Shown: positions 8,137 through 16,378 of the stretch, in pieces | How the letters are laid out: the number at the start of each line of letters is the position of its first letter | Numbering within the stretch: position 1 is the stretch's first letter | NCBI GenBank assembly: GCA_947178445.1 | Contig: CAMWYJ010000004.1 | Span: 1 to 64,000, forward strand | Length of the DNA: 64,000 bases | Source: an uncultured Clostridium sp. | GTDB lineage: Bacteria; Bacillota; Clostridia; Lachnospirales; Lachnospiraceae | Direction of reading: 5' to 3' | Notes under the pieces: generated by a model | Told to the model about the DNA's origin: nothing | What the model saw: only the letters and a program-made list of their open reading frames with translations | Databases searched by the model: none | Position numbers and translations under genes: made by a program

Positions 8137-8478
8137 ATACAGACACCGTTTCCAGAAATAACATTATGTATCTCTAACTGAGTCTCGCCGGTATGTTTTC
8201 TGATGCTGCAATTGGGGGGGGTATCTGTATAAGGTGAAAGCTGTAGGAACCGTCGGTTTCTGTGAGTATGTGTTTTAGTTCCACACATTCAAAGACAGGG
8301 TACTTTTACCAGGGAATGTCCTTAAAGTTACTGATAAGAGCAGGAGTCATCCGTTTTCCACAATCAAATTTTTCAAAAGTATTCATCGTATCAGTCTCTG
8401 TTTCGTTGATGTATTCTAGTATATAGAGAATGAGCCGTTTAGCATTGTAAAAAATTGCTCTATATACTCTTCACAGAT
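8133..8478 (-). pseudogene. Decayed cupin-domain protein gene
   Basis: Reading the minus strand from 8478, a protein-like frame includes a possible start at ATG 8386 and reaches a premature TAA at 8306-8308. It then continues in the same frame to a run of eight C residues (8214-8221 as G on the plus strand), where the frame must shift to continue. After the shift it reads His-Thr-x-Glu-Thr-Gln-Leu-Glu-Ile-His-x-Val-Ile-Ser-Gly-x-Gly, the cupin motif, and stops at 8133. One nonsense codon, one homopolymer frameshift and a truncated end make this a pseudogene, unless the shifts are sequencing errors. Confidence 0.5.
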
Positions 8479-8602
8479 TCAATCTATTCAATTGAAGAAA
8501 TTCCAACTATTTTTATAAAAATATTTGTCAAAATGGATTTGGTCGTAATGTTCCATACTTACAAATACTTCTGTAATTCAATTGGTGTTTGAAATGACCA
8601 AA

Positions 8603-8674
8603 ACCTGGTTATTCATCCGAAAAACTGGTTATTTGTCCTTAAAATGATACAAAATCTGAAAAAGATGATATAGT
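8603..8674 (+). promoter_or_regulatory. LytTR-type direct-repeat promoter, effector modules
   Basis: Two copies of a CTGGTTATT-like box start at 8605 and 8625, exactly 20 bp apart, within ACCTGGTTATTCATCC and AACTGGTTATTTGTCC. A TATAGT -10 box lies at 8669-8674, 44 bp after the second copy, while the -35 region is poor. That layout fits an activator-dependent promoter. The same arrangement recurs upstream of the WXG100 operon. The rest of the gap from 8479 to 8602 shows nothing I can name. Confidence 0.6.
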
Positions 8675-8724
8675 GCAGCGTAAGAAGAATATTAAAAAAT
8701 ATTTTTAGCAAAGGAGAATGCATT

Positions 8725-9057
8725 ATGAGTGGGGATGAAAAGATGATGACAAATCAGGAAGATAAAGTTGAAATAGAAGCGGAGGTTTCTGAGCAGGCAG
8801 AGAAGAAAGATATTCCGTATTTACCAATTGGATCTGTTGTACTGTTAAAAGAAGGAAAAAAAAGAGTTATGGTGTATGGTAGGAAAATGAAAAGTAGGGA
8901 TGATAACAAGGAATATGATTATATAGGTTGTTTATACCCGGAAGGGTATCTGTCGAGCGATGATGTAATATTATTTGATCATAACCAAATACAGCTGGTT
9001 TACTTTATTGGATTTCAGGATTTAGAGGAGATTGTGTACAGAACAAATAAATTATAA
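8725..9057 (+). CDS. DUF4176-domain protein (type VII effector-associated)
   Basis: A 110-aa protein with an acidic, disordered N-terminal 30 residues and a compact DUF4176-like domain: LPIGSVVLLKEGKKRVMVYGRK, then YDYIGCLYPEGYLSSDDVILFD, then VYFIGFQDLEE. DUF4176 proteins are found next to LXG/WXG-type effectors in Firmicute type VII loci and are thought to act as partners of those effectors. It is the first gene after the direct-repeat promoter, 18 bp before the 325-aa effector, and has a paralogue at 12608. The start follows AAAGGAG. Confidence 0.7.
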   Translation: MSGDEKMMTNQEDKVEIEAEVSEQAEKKDIPYLPIGSVVLLKEGKKRVMVYGRKMKSRDDNKEYDYIGCLYPEGYLSSDDVILFDHNQIQLVYFIGFQDLEEIVYRTNKL

Positions 9058-9075
9058 TTTAGAGGAGATAAGATA

Positions 9076-10053
9076 ATGTCAGAAATATGTTTTGATTATA
9101 CTGGTGTCAAAGGTTCGTTGGATGAATTAAAAGATGCATATAAGAAAATGTATAATTATAGTGATGATATTAATCAAGCAAGTAGAAAATTAAAAGGATG
9201 TATTGACGAAAATGTTATAACCATATTAAGTAAAGCTTCGGCTAATAATGAAGAAATTGCAAAGAATATTAAGCAATTAAGAGAAGTGCTAGAAGATATT
9301 CTCAAAGAATATAAGAAGACAGAGAAGTCAATTTGTAAAGTGGATATTGAACGAGACAAGATTAATGATCCCTCAAAAACGGATACAGTCGGTGAAGAAG
9401 TACTGGATTATATCTTGGATGCGTTGTGGCAGGCATTTGCAGGAGATGCAACGGATACAAGTAATTTGTTAGGTATCTTACTTTCTGTTGGCATTGGGTT
9501 TATTCCATATGTTGGACAACTCGCAGATTTACGGGATGTTATAGCGAATATTGTTAAGTTATGTACAGATGGAGCAACATCAGATGAATGGATTGGATTA
9601 GGATTTGCGGTCATTGGATTTATCCCAGGTCTTGGGGATTTTCTCAAACATGGAGATGAAGTGGCATCGGTTGTACCTAAACTATTAAAAAATGCAGATA
9701 ATGTCGATGAAATAGCGGATGCTGTCAAGGGTACTATGAAAAAGGGAGCAGATGTGTATAAAGAGTTTGCTAAGAAAGTTGAAAAGGCAATAGATTCAGA
9801 TGAAGTCTCTAAGTTTTATAAGAATGCCAGAGATTATATTACCAGTCGATGTGAAGCTATTACTGAGAAAATTGCTGATTCAACACAATTTAATGAGAAT
9901 GTAGATAAAGCCATTAAAGCACTTGGGAAGTATGCAGATAAAGTGATTGATAAATACATAACTATGGGAGAGCAGTTTTTTGCGAATGAAGCTGCTAACA
10001 GTGCTGAAAATGGAAGAGCAACTTATTATAAATATGCAACAGGGACATACTAG
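9076..10053 (+). CDS. Type VII effector-like protein, module 1 (325 aa)
   Basis: Residues 1-90 are predicted to form an ESAT-6/LXG-like helical hairpin and end in Tyr79-x3-Glu83, the YxxxD/E export motif. Residues 110-205 contain two hydrophobic segments, each with a GFIP turn (GIGFIPYVGQLADLRDV and VIGFIPGLGDFLKHGDE), typical of the pre-toxin region of polymorphic toxins. The C-terminal 110 residues are charged and helical with no recognised toxin fold. A DUF4176 protein precedes it and a membrane protein follows, which fits an effector with chaperone and immunity partners. No LXG motif was found. Confidence 0.6.
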   Translation: MSEICFDYTGVKGSLDELKDAYKKMYNYSDDINQASRKLKGCIDENVITILSKASANNEEIAKNIKQLREVLEDILKEYKKTEKSICKVDIERDKINDPSKTDTVGEEVLDYILDALWQAFAGDATDTSNLLGILLSVGIGFIPYVGQLADLRDVIANIVKLCTDGATSDEWIGLGFAVIGFIPGLGDFLKHGDEVASVVPKLLKNADNVDEIADAVKGTMKKGADVYKEFAKKVEKAIDSDEVSKFYKNARDYITSRCEAITEKIADSTQFNENVDKAIKALGKYADKVIDKYITMGEQFFANEAANSAENGRATYYKYATGTY

Positions 10054-10103
10054 TATTATGTGATTGATCAAAGTATTTATAAATATTGTGGAAAGGAAGA
10101 AAA

Positions 10104-10553
10104 ATGAGCATTATAGGGTATATTGTAATTGGAATTGTGATTTTGTTTGTGTTGCTGATGTACATGTTATTTTTACTGACATATCTTGGTGCTTCAAAAG
10201 GTTATAGAGAAGCAATAAAAACAGAAGCAATCATTATTGAAGATTTAGGGGATATAAAATTGGCAACAGGAAGTTTTGCTATTGGTGTACCAAGATTTCG
10301 AACATTTCATAAGTACAAAGTTTCATATTCGGTTAATGGAGTAGAATATATTGATGATGCAGAACTTAGAAATAGAAAATTGAGTGTGGGAGATGTTACG
10401 GAAGTTAGATATGATATTTCTAAGAAAGGAAAAGTTGGTTTAGAATCAGAAGCATTTCTCTGCTGGACGAGGGAAATGACATTTGGTTATACAGGTGGGT
10501 TAATTCTTGGCATTGTTTTAAGCATCTTAAAGGTGAAGGGTATAATTGAATGA
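10104..10553 (+). CDS. DUF3592-like membrane protein, candidate immunity protein
   Basis: A 149-aa protein; start ATG 10104 follows a GGAAAGGAAG ribosome site. It has an N-terminal transmembrane segment (about residues 5-30), a soluble domain with the pattern YKVSYSVNGVEY...GDVTEVRYDISK, which resembles DUF3592, and a second hydrophobic segment near the C-terminus (residues 125-143). It sits directly after the effector-like gene. In type VII systems the gene after an effector often encodes its membrane immunity protein; that function here is inference. Confidence 0.5.
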   Translation: MSIIGYIVIGIVILFVLLMYMLFLLTYLGASKGYREAIKTEAIIIEDLGDIKLATGSFAIGVPRFRTFHKYKVSYSVNGVEYIDDAELRNRKLSVGDVTEVRYDISKKGKVGLESEAFLCWTREMTFGYTGGLILGIVLSILKVKGIIE

Positions 10554-10769
10554 TGTTGATACATATATAATAAATGTAAAAGCTGGGGTTATGATGATGA
10601 GTAACAATTAGACATGGATGTTTTGAGACATGGCGGGTTTGTCAATAGAAACAGGTGACATAAAATATTTTCATCTGAGAAAAACAAATTTAATTAAAAT
10701 GAGATGAAAAACTTGAAAAATAGGGATTAGAAATTTTGAAAATTTATGAATTGATGTAGGGGGAATATT

Positions 10770-11693
10770 ATGGCAAGTTTTAAAATACATACAAGTGTGG
10801 TAAAGGGGCAATGTGAAACACTGAGTGCCAACGAAAAAACCCTTTTTAGTTACTCATCTCGTGTTAGTGAGATTTCGGCAGCATTATCATTAGGGGATTC
10901 AACAGAAAAAATTCAGCAATCTTTGAAAGTCGTATGTGATAATTTGAATAAGGAAAGCAGAGAATTTGCATTACTTGCTTCAAAGCTTGAAGAAATTGTT
11001 GGGCAATATAAGATGGCAGAGTCGCAAATTATAGAAAAGGATGTAAAGGTAAAAGATTCTAATAATGAGAAGACAAAAAATGATTTACCAGACTCTAAGG
11101 AGGATTCTTCATCTGAAGATAGTGCAATGGAGGAATTAATATGGACAATATTAGGATTTATTCCTGGATTGAATTGTATTGCTGATATTAGGCAAATTGT
11201 GAAAGATTTCGAGAAGGCAGCAGCAGATGGTAAATTGTCAAATTCAGAAATTATTGCAATTATTATGGACTTTGCATTTCTTGTTATGGATACAGTTTCG
11301 CTTTTAGCGTTGGTAAGGAATATCACCAAGGGTGTGAAAGCAGCAAAATTGGCTTCGACAGCAGCTAAGACAGCAGAGCAGAAGGCAGTAGCAGCGGCAA
11401 AAACAGCTGAAAAAGCAGCAAGCAAAACGGGTGGTACTGTTACAAAAACAAGAGCTGCACAGAAGGCCGTAAAAACAGCAAAAGCAGCAGAAAAAGCGGC
11501 CGCAAAAGCAGAAACGGCAAAAGCTGCAGCATCTGCGGCAAAAAAAGAAGCAGCAAAAGAAGCAGCAAAGAGTGCGGCAAAGGATACAGGAAAGAATATT
11601 GTAAATAAATATTTACCAACGAAGGATAACCATAATGTTCCAGGTAAGGTTTTGGAAGATACAAAAGATATATTATTAGATGAAGGAGCGTGA
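10770..11693 (+). CDS. Type VII effector-like protein, module 2 (307 aa)
   Basis: Residues 1-90 form a helical ESAT-6-like domain ending with Tyr80-x3-Glu84. An acidic linker (about 95-120) leads to WTILGFIPGLNCIADIRQI, then a hydrophobic stretch around residues 165-190. The C-terminal 110 residues are extremely rich in Ala and Lys (repeated AAKTAEKAA-like heptads), predicting a long single alpha helix or coiled coil. It is clearly paralogous to the 318-aa protein at 12913. The start follows AGGGGGA at the same spacing as in the paralogue. A membrane protein follows 4 bases after the stop. I infer a secreted effector of unknown activity. Confidence 0.6.
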   Translation: MASFKIHTSVVKGQCETLSANEKTLFSYSSRVSEISAALSLGDSTEKIQQSLKVVCDNLNKESREFALLASKLEEIVGQYKMAESQIIEKDVKVKDSNNEKTKNDLPDSKEDSSSEDSAMEELIWTILGFIPGLNCIADIRQIVKDFEKAAADGKLSNSEIIAIIMDFAFLVMDTVSLLALVRNITKGVKAAKLASTAAKTAEQKAVAAAKTAEKAASKTGGTVTKTRAAQKAVKTAKAAEKAAAKAETAKAAASAAKKEAAKEAAKSAAKDTGKNIVNKYLPTKDNHNVPGKVLEDTKDILLDEGA

Positions 11694-11696
11694 CCT

Positions 11697-12563
11697 ATGA
11701 GAAACGAAAAATTAGAAGATATTAAAATATCGAGTACAGTTCTATTCATTATTTCTCTGATTGGTACAATAATGTTTGTTGCAGCTGAAATAGATGCGAT
11801 TAAATACGGAAAAGCTTCTTTTATTTGGCTAATTATTATAGCTTTGATTTTTACAATAGGTTCTTTAGTAGTTGCAATTGTTTCTAGTCATATTCTAAAG
11901 AAGCGTCAGAAAGATACATATTGGAGTGTTAGTAAGTATTTTCAGGCATTATTTGAACTATTATTTCCATCTATGGTAAGCTCTAATTCCGTTAAACTTA
12001 AAAAAATCAATGTCAGTAATAAGAATAAGCAGACAAATTTTTGGAAAGAAATGTGTACTGGCTACTATAGAGGAAGTATCGTTTCATTTATATTTTGGTT
12101 TGTGTTATTTTTAAGTTGTGTCTGGATGATAGTATCAGCAGTATTTTCTTCTAATAAAACAGATAAAATATTTGATTTAGTCTCTTTTTCCATTGCTGCA
12201 GTAATTGTTTTTGCTGTAATGATTGTTGCTGCAATGGGAATTAAAAAAGATCCAACACCGATATTTGAGTATATGGATATAAGTAAAGTAAAGTTTAATG
12301 AAATTGCAAAACATTATGATAGTGCTGAGAAGATTGCATATGATATTTGGGTGGATAGGAAATATATCTATTTGCTTTCAAATGGAAAAGCATATTGTAT
12401 ACCAATGAAAGAGTATGAAGATATCCAAATTTCATTTAGTCGATTCCGTTTTATAATGGTTTTGACAAGTACATATAATTGTGTAGTAAAATCGGCATTT
12501 CTTCCAATGAAATTTAACAAAGCAAAGAGAAAGATAGAAGAAATTTACAATAGTATGGAATAG
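11697..12563 (+). CDS. Four-segment membrane protein, module 2 partner
   Basis: A 288-aa protein with hydrophobic segments at about residues 13-31, 42-62, 123-145 and 160-180, a cytosolic loop between segments 2 and 3, and a soluble C-terminal domain of about 100 residues with a PxFEYMDISKVKFNEIAKHYD stretch and an LTSTYNCVVKS motif. It is paralogous along its length to the protein at 13881 (same LTSTYNCV motif). It begins 4 bp after the effector-like gene with its own AAGGAG. The invariable pairing suggests an immunity protein or a dedicated membrane partner; no family name recognised. Confidence 0.5.
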   Translation: MRNEKLEDIKISSTVLFIISLIGTIMFVAAEIDAIKYGKASFIWLIIIALIFTIGSLVVAIVSSHILKKRQKDTYWSVSKYFQALFELLFPSMVSSNSVKLKKINVSNKNKQTNFWKEMCTGYYRGSIVSFIFWFVLFLSCVWMIVSAVFSSNKTDKIFDLVSFSIAAVIVFAVMIVAAMGIKKDPTPIFEYMDISKVKFNEIAKHYDSAEKIAYDIWVDRKYIYLLSNGKAYCIPMKEYEDIQISFSRFRFIMVLTSTYNCVVKSAFLPMKFNKAKRKIEEIYNSME

Positions 12564-12607
12564 TAAATATTATATATATGATTATTATGCGAGAGGAGAT
12601 AAATAAA

Positions 12608-12898
12608 ATGAATAATATTACTAAGAAATTATTACCAATTGGTACAGTTGTACAATTAGTAAACAAGAGGGAGAAGATAATGATATGCGGCAGGCAGCAG
12701 ATTGATTTGGAAGAACAGGTGGAATATGATTATCTTGGCTGCGTATATCCCAAGGGAATAGATAATGAAGATGTGCTGTTGTTTGATGCAGATAATATAT
12801 TAATGGTTTACTTTTTGGGTTATCAGGATTTGGATGAGTTGCATCAAAGACTTTTGATAGTTGATGAATTAAAAAGCGGAAACGAGGATGAAGAATAG
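12608..12898 (+). CDS. DUF4176-domain protein, module 3
   Basis: A 96-aa paralogue of the protein at 8725, with the same elements: LPIGTVVQLVNKREKIMICGR, then YDYLGCVYPKG, then LFDADNILMVYFLGYQDLDEL. It lacks the acidic N-terminal extension of its paralogue. I use ATG 12608, which follows GAGAGGAGATAAATAAA; an upstream in-frame ATG overlaps this ribosome site and is unlikely. It is followed after 14 bp by its effector-like neighbour. Confidence 0.68.
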   Translation: MNNITKKLLPIGTVVQLVNKREKIMICGRQQIDLEEQVEYDYLGCVYPKGIDNEDVLLFDADNILMVYFLGYQDLDELHQRLLIVDELKSGNEDEE

Positions 12899-12912
12899 AA
12901 ATGGGGGATATT

Positions 12913-13869
12913 ATGGCGTGCTTTAAAATACATACAAAGGCATTGAAAAATGAGTGTGAAACAATGAGCCAGGAAGCCAAGACATTAAGTAAGTATGTAG
13001 AAGAAATTGATAAAATTGCTGCACAAATATCACTGGATCATTCAACAACTTCTGTGAAGAAAACATTACAAACCATATCTAAGAATGTAAGAACAGAAAG
13101 TGTTAGTCTTTCATTATTTTCTTCTAAACTGAATGAGGTTATCGTTCAGTATGAAGTCGCAGAAAAGAGTATAGCAAAGGATAGTGTAGTGCAGAACACA
13201 ATGGATGATAAATCAGGAGATGAGGGAACTAACGGGTCCGAGGATGAAACTGAATCAGAAGATAATGAAACAGAAGAAATGATCTGGACAATATTAGGTT
13301 TTATTCCAGGGTTAAATTGCGTTGCAGACATAAGGCAGATTATTAAAGACATAAAAAGGGTGTGTGCTAAGCATGAAGATGGTTCTTTACCTACGTTTAG
13401 TGAAATAATGGGTATCCTAATGGACTTTGCATTTCTTGCAATGGATTTCGTATCTGCTGTTTCTTTAGCAAAGAATATAGCTAAGAGTATCAAGGCTGCA
13501 AAGGTAGCATCTACGGCAGCAAAAGAAGCAACACAGAAAGCGGCAAAAGCGGCAGAGAAGGCTGAAAAAGCAGCGGACCAAGCAAGAAGGGCCGCTAGTA
13601 AATCAAAAGCAGCAAGGAAATCTGCAGAAACTGCAAAAAAGGCAGAAAGGGCAGAGAGAGCAAAAGAAGCGGCAGAAGTAGCCAAAAAGGAAGCAGAGAC
13701 AGCCAAAAGAGCAGCAGCATTCGCTAACGGAGAGGCGGCAAAAAATGCAGTGACGGAAACAGCAAAGCAAACAGTAGAAAATGTTATAGATGAGTATGGG
13801 GAGACACCTACAAATGGTTATGTGCCCAATGCAATCAAAAGGGAAGCAAGGGATCAGATGATAGGATAG
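12913..13869 (+). CDS. Type VII effector-like protein, module 3 (318 aa)
   Basis: A paralogue of the 307-aa protein at 10770. ATG 12913 follows GGGGGA at the same distance as in that gene, so I reject the earlier ATG at 12901, which overlaps the ribosome site. Residues 1-90 are the ESAT-6-like domain with Tyr80-x3-Glu84; an acidic linker, a WTILGFIPGLNCVADIRQI segment, a hydrophobic region (about 165-190) and an Ala/Lys/Glu-rich tail of about 100 residues follow. The two paralogues are best conserved at the GFIP segment, and the tails differ in sequence but not composition. No enzymatic motif is visible. Confidence 0.6.
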   Translation: MACFKIHTKALKNECETMSQEAKTLSKYVEEIDKIAAQISLDHSTTSVKKTLQTISKNVRTESVSLSLFSSKLNEVIVQYEVAEKSIAKDSVVQNTMDDKSGDEGTNGSEDETESEDNETEEMIWTILGFIPGLNCVADIRQIIKDIKRVCAKHEDGSLPTFSEIMGILMDFAFLAMDFVSAVSLAKNIAKSIKAAKVASTAAKEATQKAAKAAEKAEKAADQARRAASKSKAARKSAETAKKAERAERAKEAAEVAKKEAETAKRAAAFANGEAAKNAVTETAKQTVENVIDEYGETPTNGYVPNAIKREARDQMIG

Positions 13870-13880
13870 AGGTGATCATT

Positions 13881-14741
13881 ATGAATGATAAAAAATTAGA
13901 AGACTTTAAGGTAATGAGTACGGTTTCTTTTGTAATTATGCTGGCAGGAACCATTATGACGGCCGGAGGGGAGATAGATAATATTAGGACAGGCGAGATG
14001 TCTTTGTGGTGGCTGGTTCTGATCTTTGGAATTCTTACTGTTATTTCTTTCGCAATTACAGTTGTTTCAAGTCGTATTTTGAAAAAGAGGCAGGGTGAGT
14101 CATATTTTAGTACCATGATGTATATGAAAGCGATTCTGGAAATGGTTTTTCCGTCGCTGCTAGGTTCCCATTCAGCAAAATTAAAAAAGCTTAACGTGAG
14201 TGATGCAAATAAAGAAAGCAATTTATGGAAGGACATGTGTGTTGGCTGTGATAAAGAAAATATAATCTCATTTATATTATGGTTTATATTATGGAGTGCC
14301 TGTGTATGGATGGTGGTTGAACACATATTTTTTGTTGATGGAGAGGATAAAATATTCGATGTCGCTTCATTTTCCATAGCATCAATTGCCCTTACCATTG
14401 TACTAATTTTTGTTGCATCAGGAATTAAGAAGGATCCTATGCCAATATTTGAATATATGGATATTACAAAAGTTAAGTTTAATGAGATTGCGAAGCACTA
14501 TGATATGGCAGATAATATCACGCATAAGATATGGATGGATTATAAGTATGTATTTATTCAGTCAAACGGAAAAGCGTATTGTATTCCTGTTGAGGATTAT
14601 ATAGATATGACAATTACGTTTAGTCGTACTCGCTTTGTGATGGTATTGACAAGTACATATAATTGTGTGATAAAATCATCATTTTCTCCTATAGGTTTTC
14701 GAAAATTAAAGACAATATTGGAAACAGCTAATAATGAATAG
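13881..14741 (+). CDS. Four-segment membrane protein, module 3 partner
   Basis: A 286-aa paralogue of the protein at 11697, with the same four hydrophobic segments, cytosolic loop (containing the YFSTMMYMKAILEMVFPSLLG stretch in two pieces) and C-terminal soluble domain. I use ATG 13881, which follows AGAGGTGA. A fragment of a third copy of this gene is found at 42097-42187, beyond the EsaB gene. As for its paralogue, an immunity or membrane-partner role is inferred only from pairing. Confidence 0.5.
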   Translation: MNDKKLEDFKVMSTVSFVIMLAGTIMTAGGEIDNIRTGEMSLWWLVLIFGILTVISFAITVVSSRILKKRQGESYFSTMMYMKAILEMVFPSLLGSHSAKLKKLNVSDANKESNLWKDMCVGCDKENIISFILWFILWSACVWMVVEHIFFVDGEDKIFDVASFSIASIALTIVLIFVASGIKKDPMPIFEYMDITKVKFNEIAKHYDMADNITHKIWMDYKYVFIQSNGKAYCIPVEDYIDMTITFSRTRFVMVLTSTYNCVIKSSFSPIGFRKLKTILETANNE

Positions 14742-14850
14742 TTAAAGTATTTAGCATGTTGCTATCAATTGATGTGATGTGTATCAGAATATAAAGGAAA
14801 AAGTGGTATTATAACTCGGGATTGCAATAATTTTCCTAAAAAATATGAAA

Positions 14851-14921
14851 ACTGGTCATTCATCCAAAAAACTGGTTATTCATCCTCCAAACGACACAAA
14901 TTTAAAAAAGTATGTTATAGT
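14851..14921 (+). promoter_or_regulatory. LytTR-type direct-repeat promoter, WXG100 operon
   Basis: ACTGGTCATTCATCC starts at 14851 and ACTGGTTATTCATCC at 14871, a period of exactly 20 bp, and TATAGT lies at 14916-14921. From the second CTGGTT to the -10 box is 44 bp, identical to the copy at 8603. The -35 position (about 14893) is weak. This promoter would drive the 117-aa gene and the five WXG100 genes. Confidence 0.62.
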
Positions 14922-14962
14922 ACATATGTTGAAAAGAGAGCTGACATATTAAGGTGATTGTT

Positions 14963-15316
14963 ATGAAGATTTCAATTAACAAACTGAAGAGAGCTGTTGA
15001 TGAACTGCAGGATGCAGAATTATCGTACAAGCGGCAAATGGTTGCTTTTGAAAAAGTCTTTCATGAATATCAATCCCTTGATCCTGAAGGCAAAGATAAG
15101 CGGACGATGAAATTTATATTGGAGGATTTGGGAAAAGAGTATCAACAAATTAAAAAAATAAAGTTAACATTGATGCAAATTATAAGAAGTTATGAAGTGG
15201 CGGAAAAGAATATTATAGATTCTGCTAGTTTGGGTTTGGTTTCTCGAAAAATTAAAGAAATAGATATAGGTGATGTCCAAAGAATATTAAAAAATTTTAA
15301 AATTACGTTAAGGTGA
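14963..15316 (+). CDS. Small helical ESAT-6-like protein (117 aa)
   Basis: A lysine- and glutamate-rich all-helical protein, first gene behind the second direct-repeat promoter. It has no Trp-x-Gly turn but carries Tyr77-x3-Glu81 in SYEVAEKNI, matching the end of the N-terminal domains of the effector-like proteins (YEVAEKSI at 12913). I interpret it as a WXG-like secretion partner without the WXG motif. I use ATG 14963, which follows AAGGTGA. No family name recognised. Confidence 0.55.
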   Translation: MKISINKLKRAVDELQDAELSYKRQMVAFEKVFHEYQSLDPEGKDKRTMKFILEDLGKEYQQIKKIKLTLMQIIRSYEVAEKNIIDSASLGLVSRKIKEIDIGDVQRILKNFKITLR

Positions 15317-15332
15317 TAAAAGGGAGGTTAAA

Positions 15333-15638
15333 ATGGCAATTGATAAGATAAAAGTAAATACAAACAAACTCCATAAAACAACAGGTGATATAGAAGATGC
15401 TTTGAAAGACATCAAGAATAAGATTGACGCAATGAAAGCGGATGTTTCGTCCTTGAACTCAATGTGGACGGGTGATGCGAATGCGGAATTCAACAAAGCA
15501 TTCCAAGATGATATTAAAGATTTGGGTATTATATGTGATAACATTCAAAGTGTAATTGATTACGAAAAAAAGGCAAAGATAGAATATGATAAGTGTGAAC
15601 AACGAGTGTCGGAGTTGGTTGACGAAATCACGGTTTAA
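15333..15638 (+). CDS. WXG100 family protein 1
   Basis: A 101-aa ESAT-6-like helical hairpin with Trp45-Thr-Gly47 in MWTGDAN and Tyr85-x3-Glu89 near the C-terminus. WXG100 proteins are exported substrates and structural partners of type VII systems, as dimers. It has a strong AGGGAGG ribosome site and is the first of five tandem WXG100 genes. With the others it is likely made in large amounts. Confidence 0.88.
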   Translation: MAIDKIKVNTNKLHKTTGDIEDALKDIKNKIDAMKADVSSLNSMWTGDANAEFNKAFQDDIKDLGIICDNIQSVIDYEKKAKIEYDKCEQRVSELVDEITV

Positions 15639-15649
15639 GGAGGTAAAGT

Positions 15650-15964
15650 ATGGCTTCTATTAATTTAAAGGTAACACCTGACCAATTAAAGAAAAAGTCA
15701 GGAGAGATTAAGAAAGAAATAAAGGCAATAGAGAATGATTTTACTAAGGTTGATGAATATGTAACCGGGACGAAAAAGTACTGGGAAGGTGAGGCAAGTG
15801 ATGTTCATATCAAAGGTTATAATAAGATGAAGGATGATTTTAAGACAATTATTAAGAGGTTAAAAGAGCATCCTAAGGATCTTGAAACGATGGCTGGTGT
15901 ATATGAAGATACGGAGAATTCGATTAAGACAGCGATCTCTGGATTGCCAACGGATGTAATATGA
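15650..15964 (+). CDS. WXG100 family protein 2
   Basis: A 104-aa helical hairpin with Trp45-Glu-Gly47 in YWEGEAS and Tyr85-x3-Glu89 in YEDTE. The start follows AAGGAGG, 11 bp after the previous stop. Its N-terminal SINLKVTPDQL resembles that of WXG100 protein 5, suggesting these two are the closer pair. Confidence 0.85.
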   Translation: MASINLKVTPDQLKKKSGEIKKEIKAIENDFTKVDEYVTGTKKYWEGEASDVHIKGYNKMKDDFKTIIKRLKEHPKDLETMAGVYEDTENSIKTAISGLPTDVI

Positions 15965-15981
15965 TTTGAGGGAGGCTAACC

Positions 15982-16305
15982 ATGGCAAATGAATTTACAA
16001 TTGCTTTTAATTATGAAAAGGCAATCAAACAGGCAGATGAGTTATTAGATATATCAAAAGATATTCGTAAGATAGCAAATGACAAAATGGAGTCAAGTAT
16101 CCAAACGATTGATAAGAATTGGGATGGCGATAGCTCTAAAAAATTTGTTAATAAGAGCAGACAATTAAAAAATAAAGTAGTTGATTCTGCAGATGATATT
16201 CAGGCGGTCGCAGGTTCGATTAAGGAAATAGCAAAGAGAATTTATGATGCGGAGATGGAAGCTGTACGCATCGCAAAAGAGAGGGAAGCTAAGCTTTCAT
16301 CGTAA
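15982..16305 (+). CDS. WXG100 family protein 3
   Basis: A 107-aa helical hairpin with Trp47-Asp-Gly49 in NWDGDSS. The C-terminal motif is off-pattern: Tyr88 is followed by Asp-Ala-Glu-Met-Glu, so the acidic residue is at +5 (or +3) instead of +4. If the YxxxE motif is the export signal, this copy may be a non-signal partner of another WXG100 protein in a heterodimer. The start follows GGGAGG. Confidence 0.83.
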   Translation: MANEFTIAFNYEKAIKQADELLDISKDIRKIANDKMESSIQTIDKNWDGDSSKKFVNKSRQLKNKVVDSADDIQAVAGSIKEIAKRIYDAEMEAVRIAKEREAKLSS

Positions 16306-16320
16306 TATATAGGGATATAG

Positions 16321-16337
16321 TATCTGTAGTACAGATA
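16321..16337 (+). terminator. Small hairpin between WXG100 genes 3 and 4
   Basis: TATCTGT (16321-16327) pairs with ACAGATA (16331-16337) across a 3-nt loop in the widest gap of the WXG100 array. No U-tract follows, so it is more likely an mRNA-processing or stability element than a terminator. Confidence 0.3.
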
Positions 16338-16378
16338 TATATTACATATAAAATCAAAAGGATAAGGAGGAAACAAAA

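Noticed and set aside
8133..8724. Possible intact gene in the 588-bp gap before the secretion locus
   Set aside because: Only broken cupin-like fragments on the minus strand and the promoter were found.
10913..11749. Long minus-strand open frame (278 aa) opposite the 307-aa effector-like gene
   Set aside because: It is a shadow of the Ala/Lys-rich coding sequence: its composition (Ala, Phe, Ser) is the mirror of the plus-strand codons, and it lacks a ribosome site and protein-like motifs.
12578..12607. Alternative upstream start for the second DUF4176 gene
   Set aside because: The extension covers the GAGAGGAG ribosome site of the ATG at 12608, so the later start is better.
13146..13706. 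Minus-strand open frame (186 aa) opposite the 318-aa effector-like gene
   Set aside because: Same reason: mirror of the Ala/Lys-rich tail.
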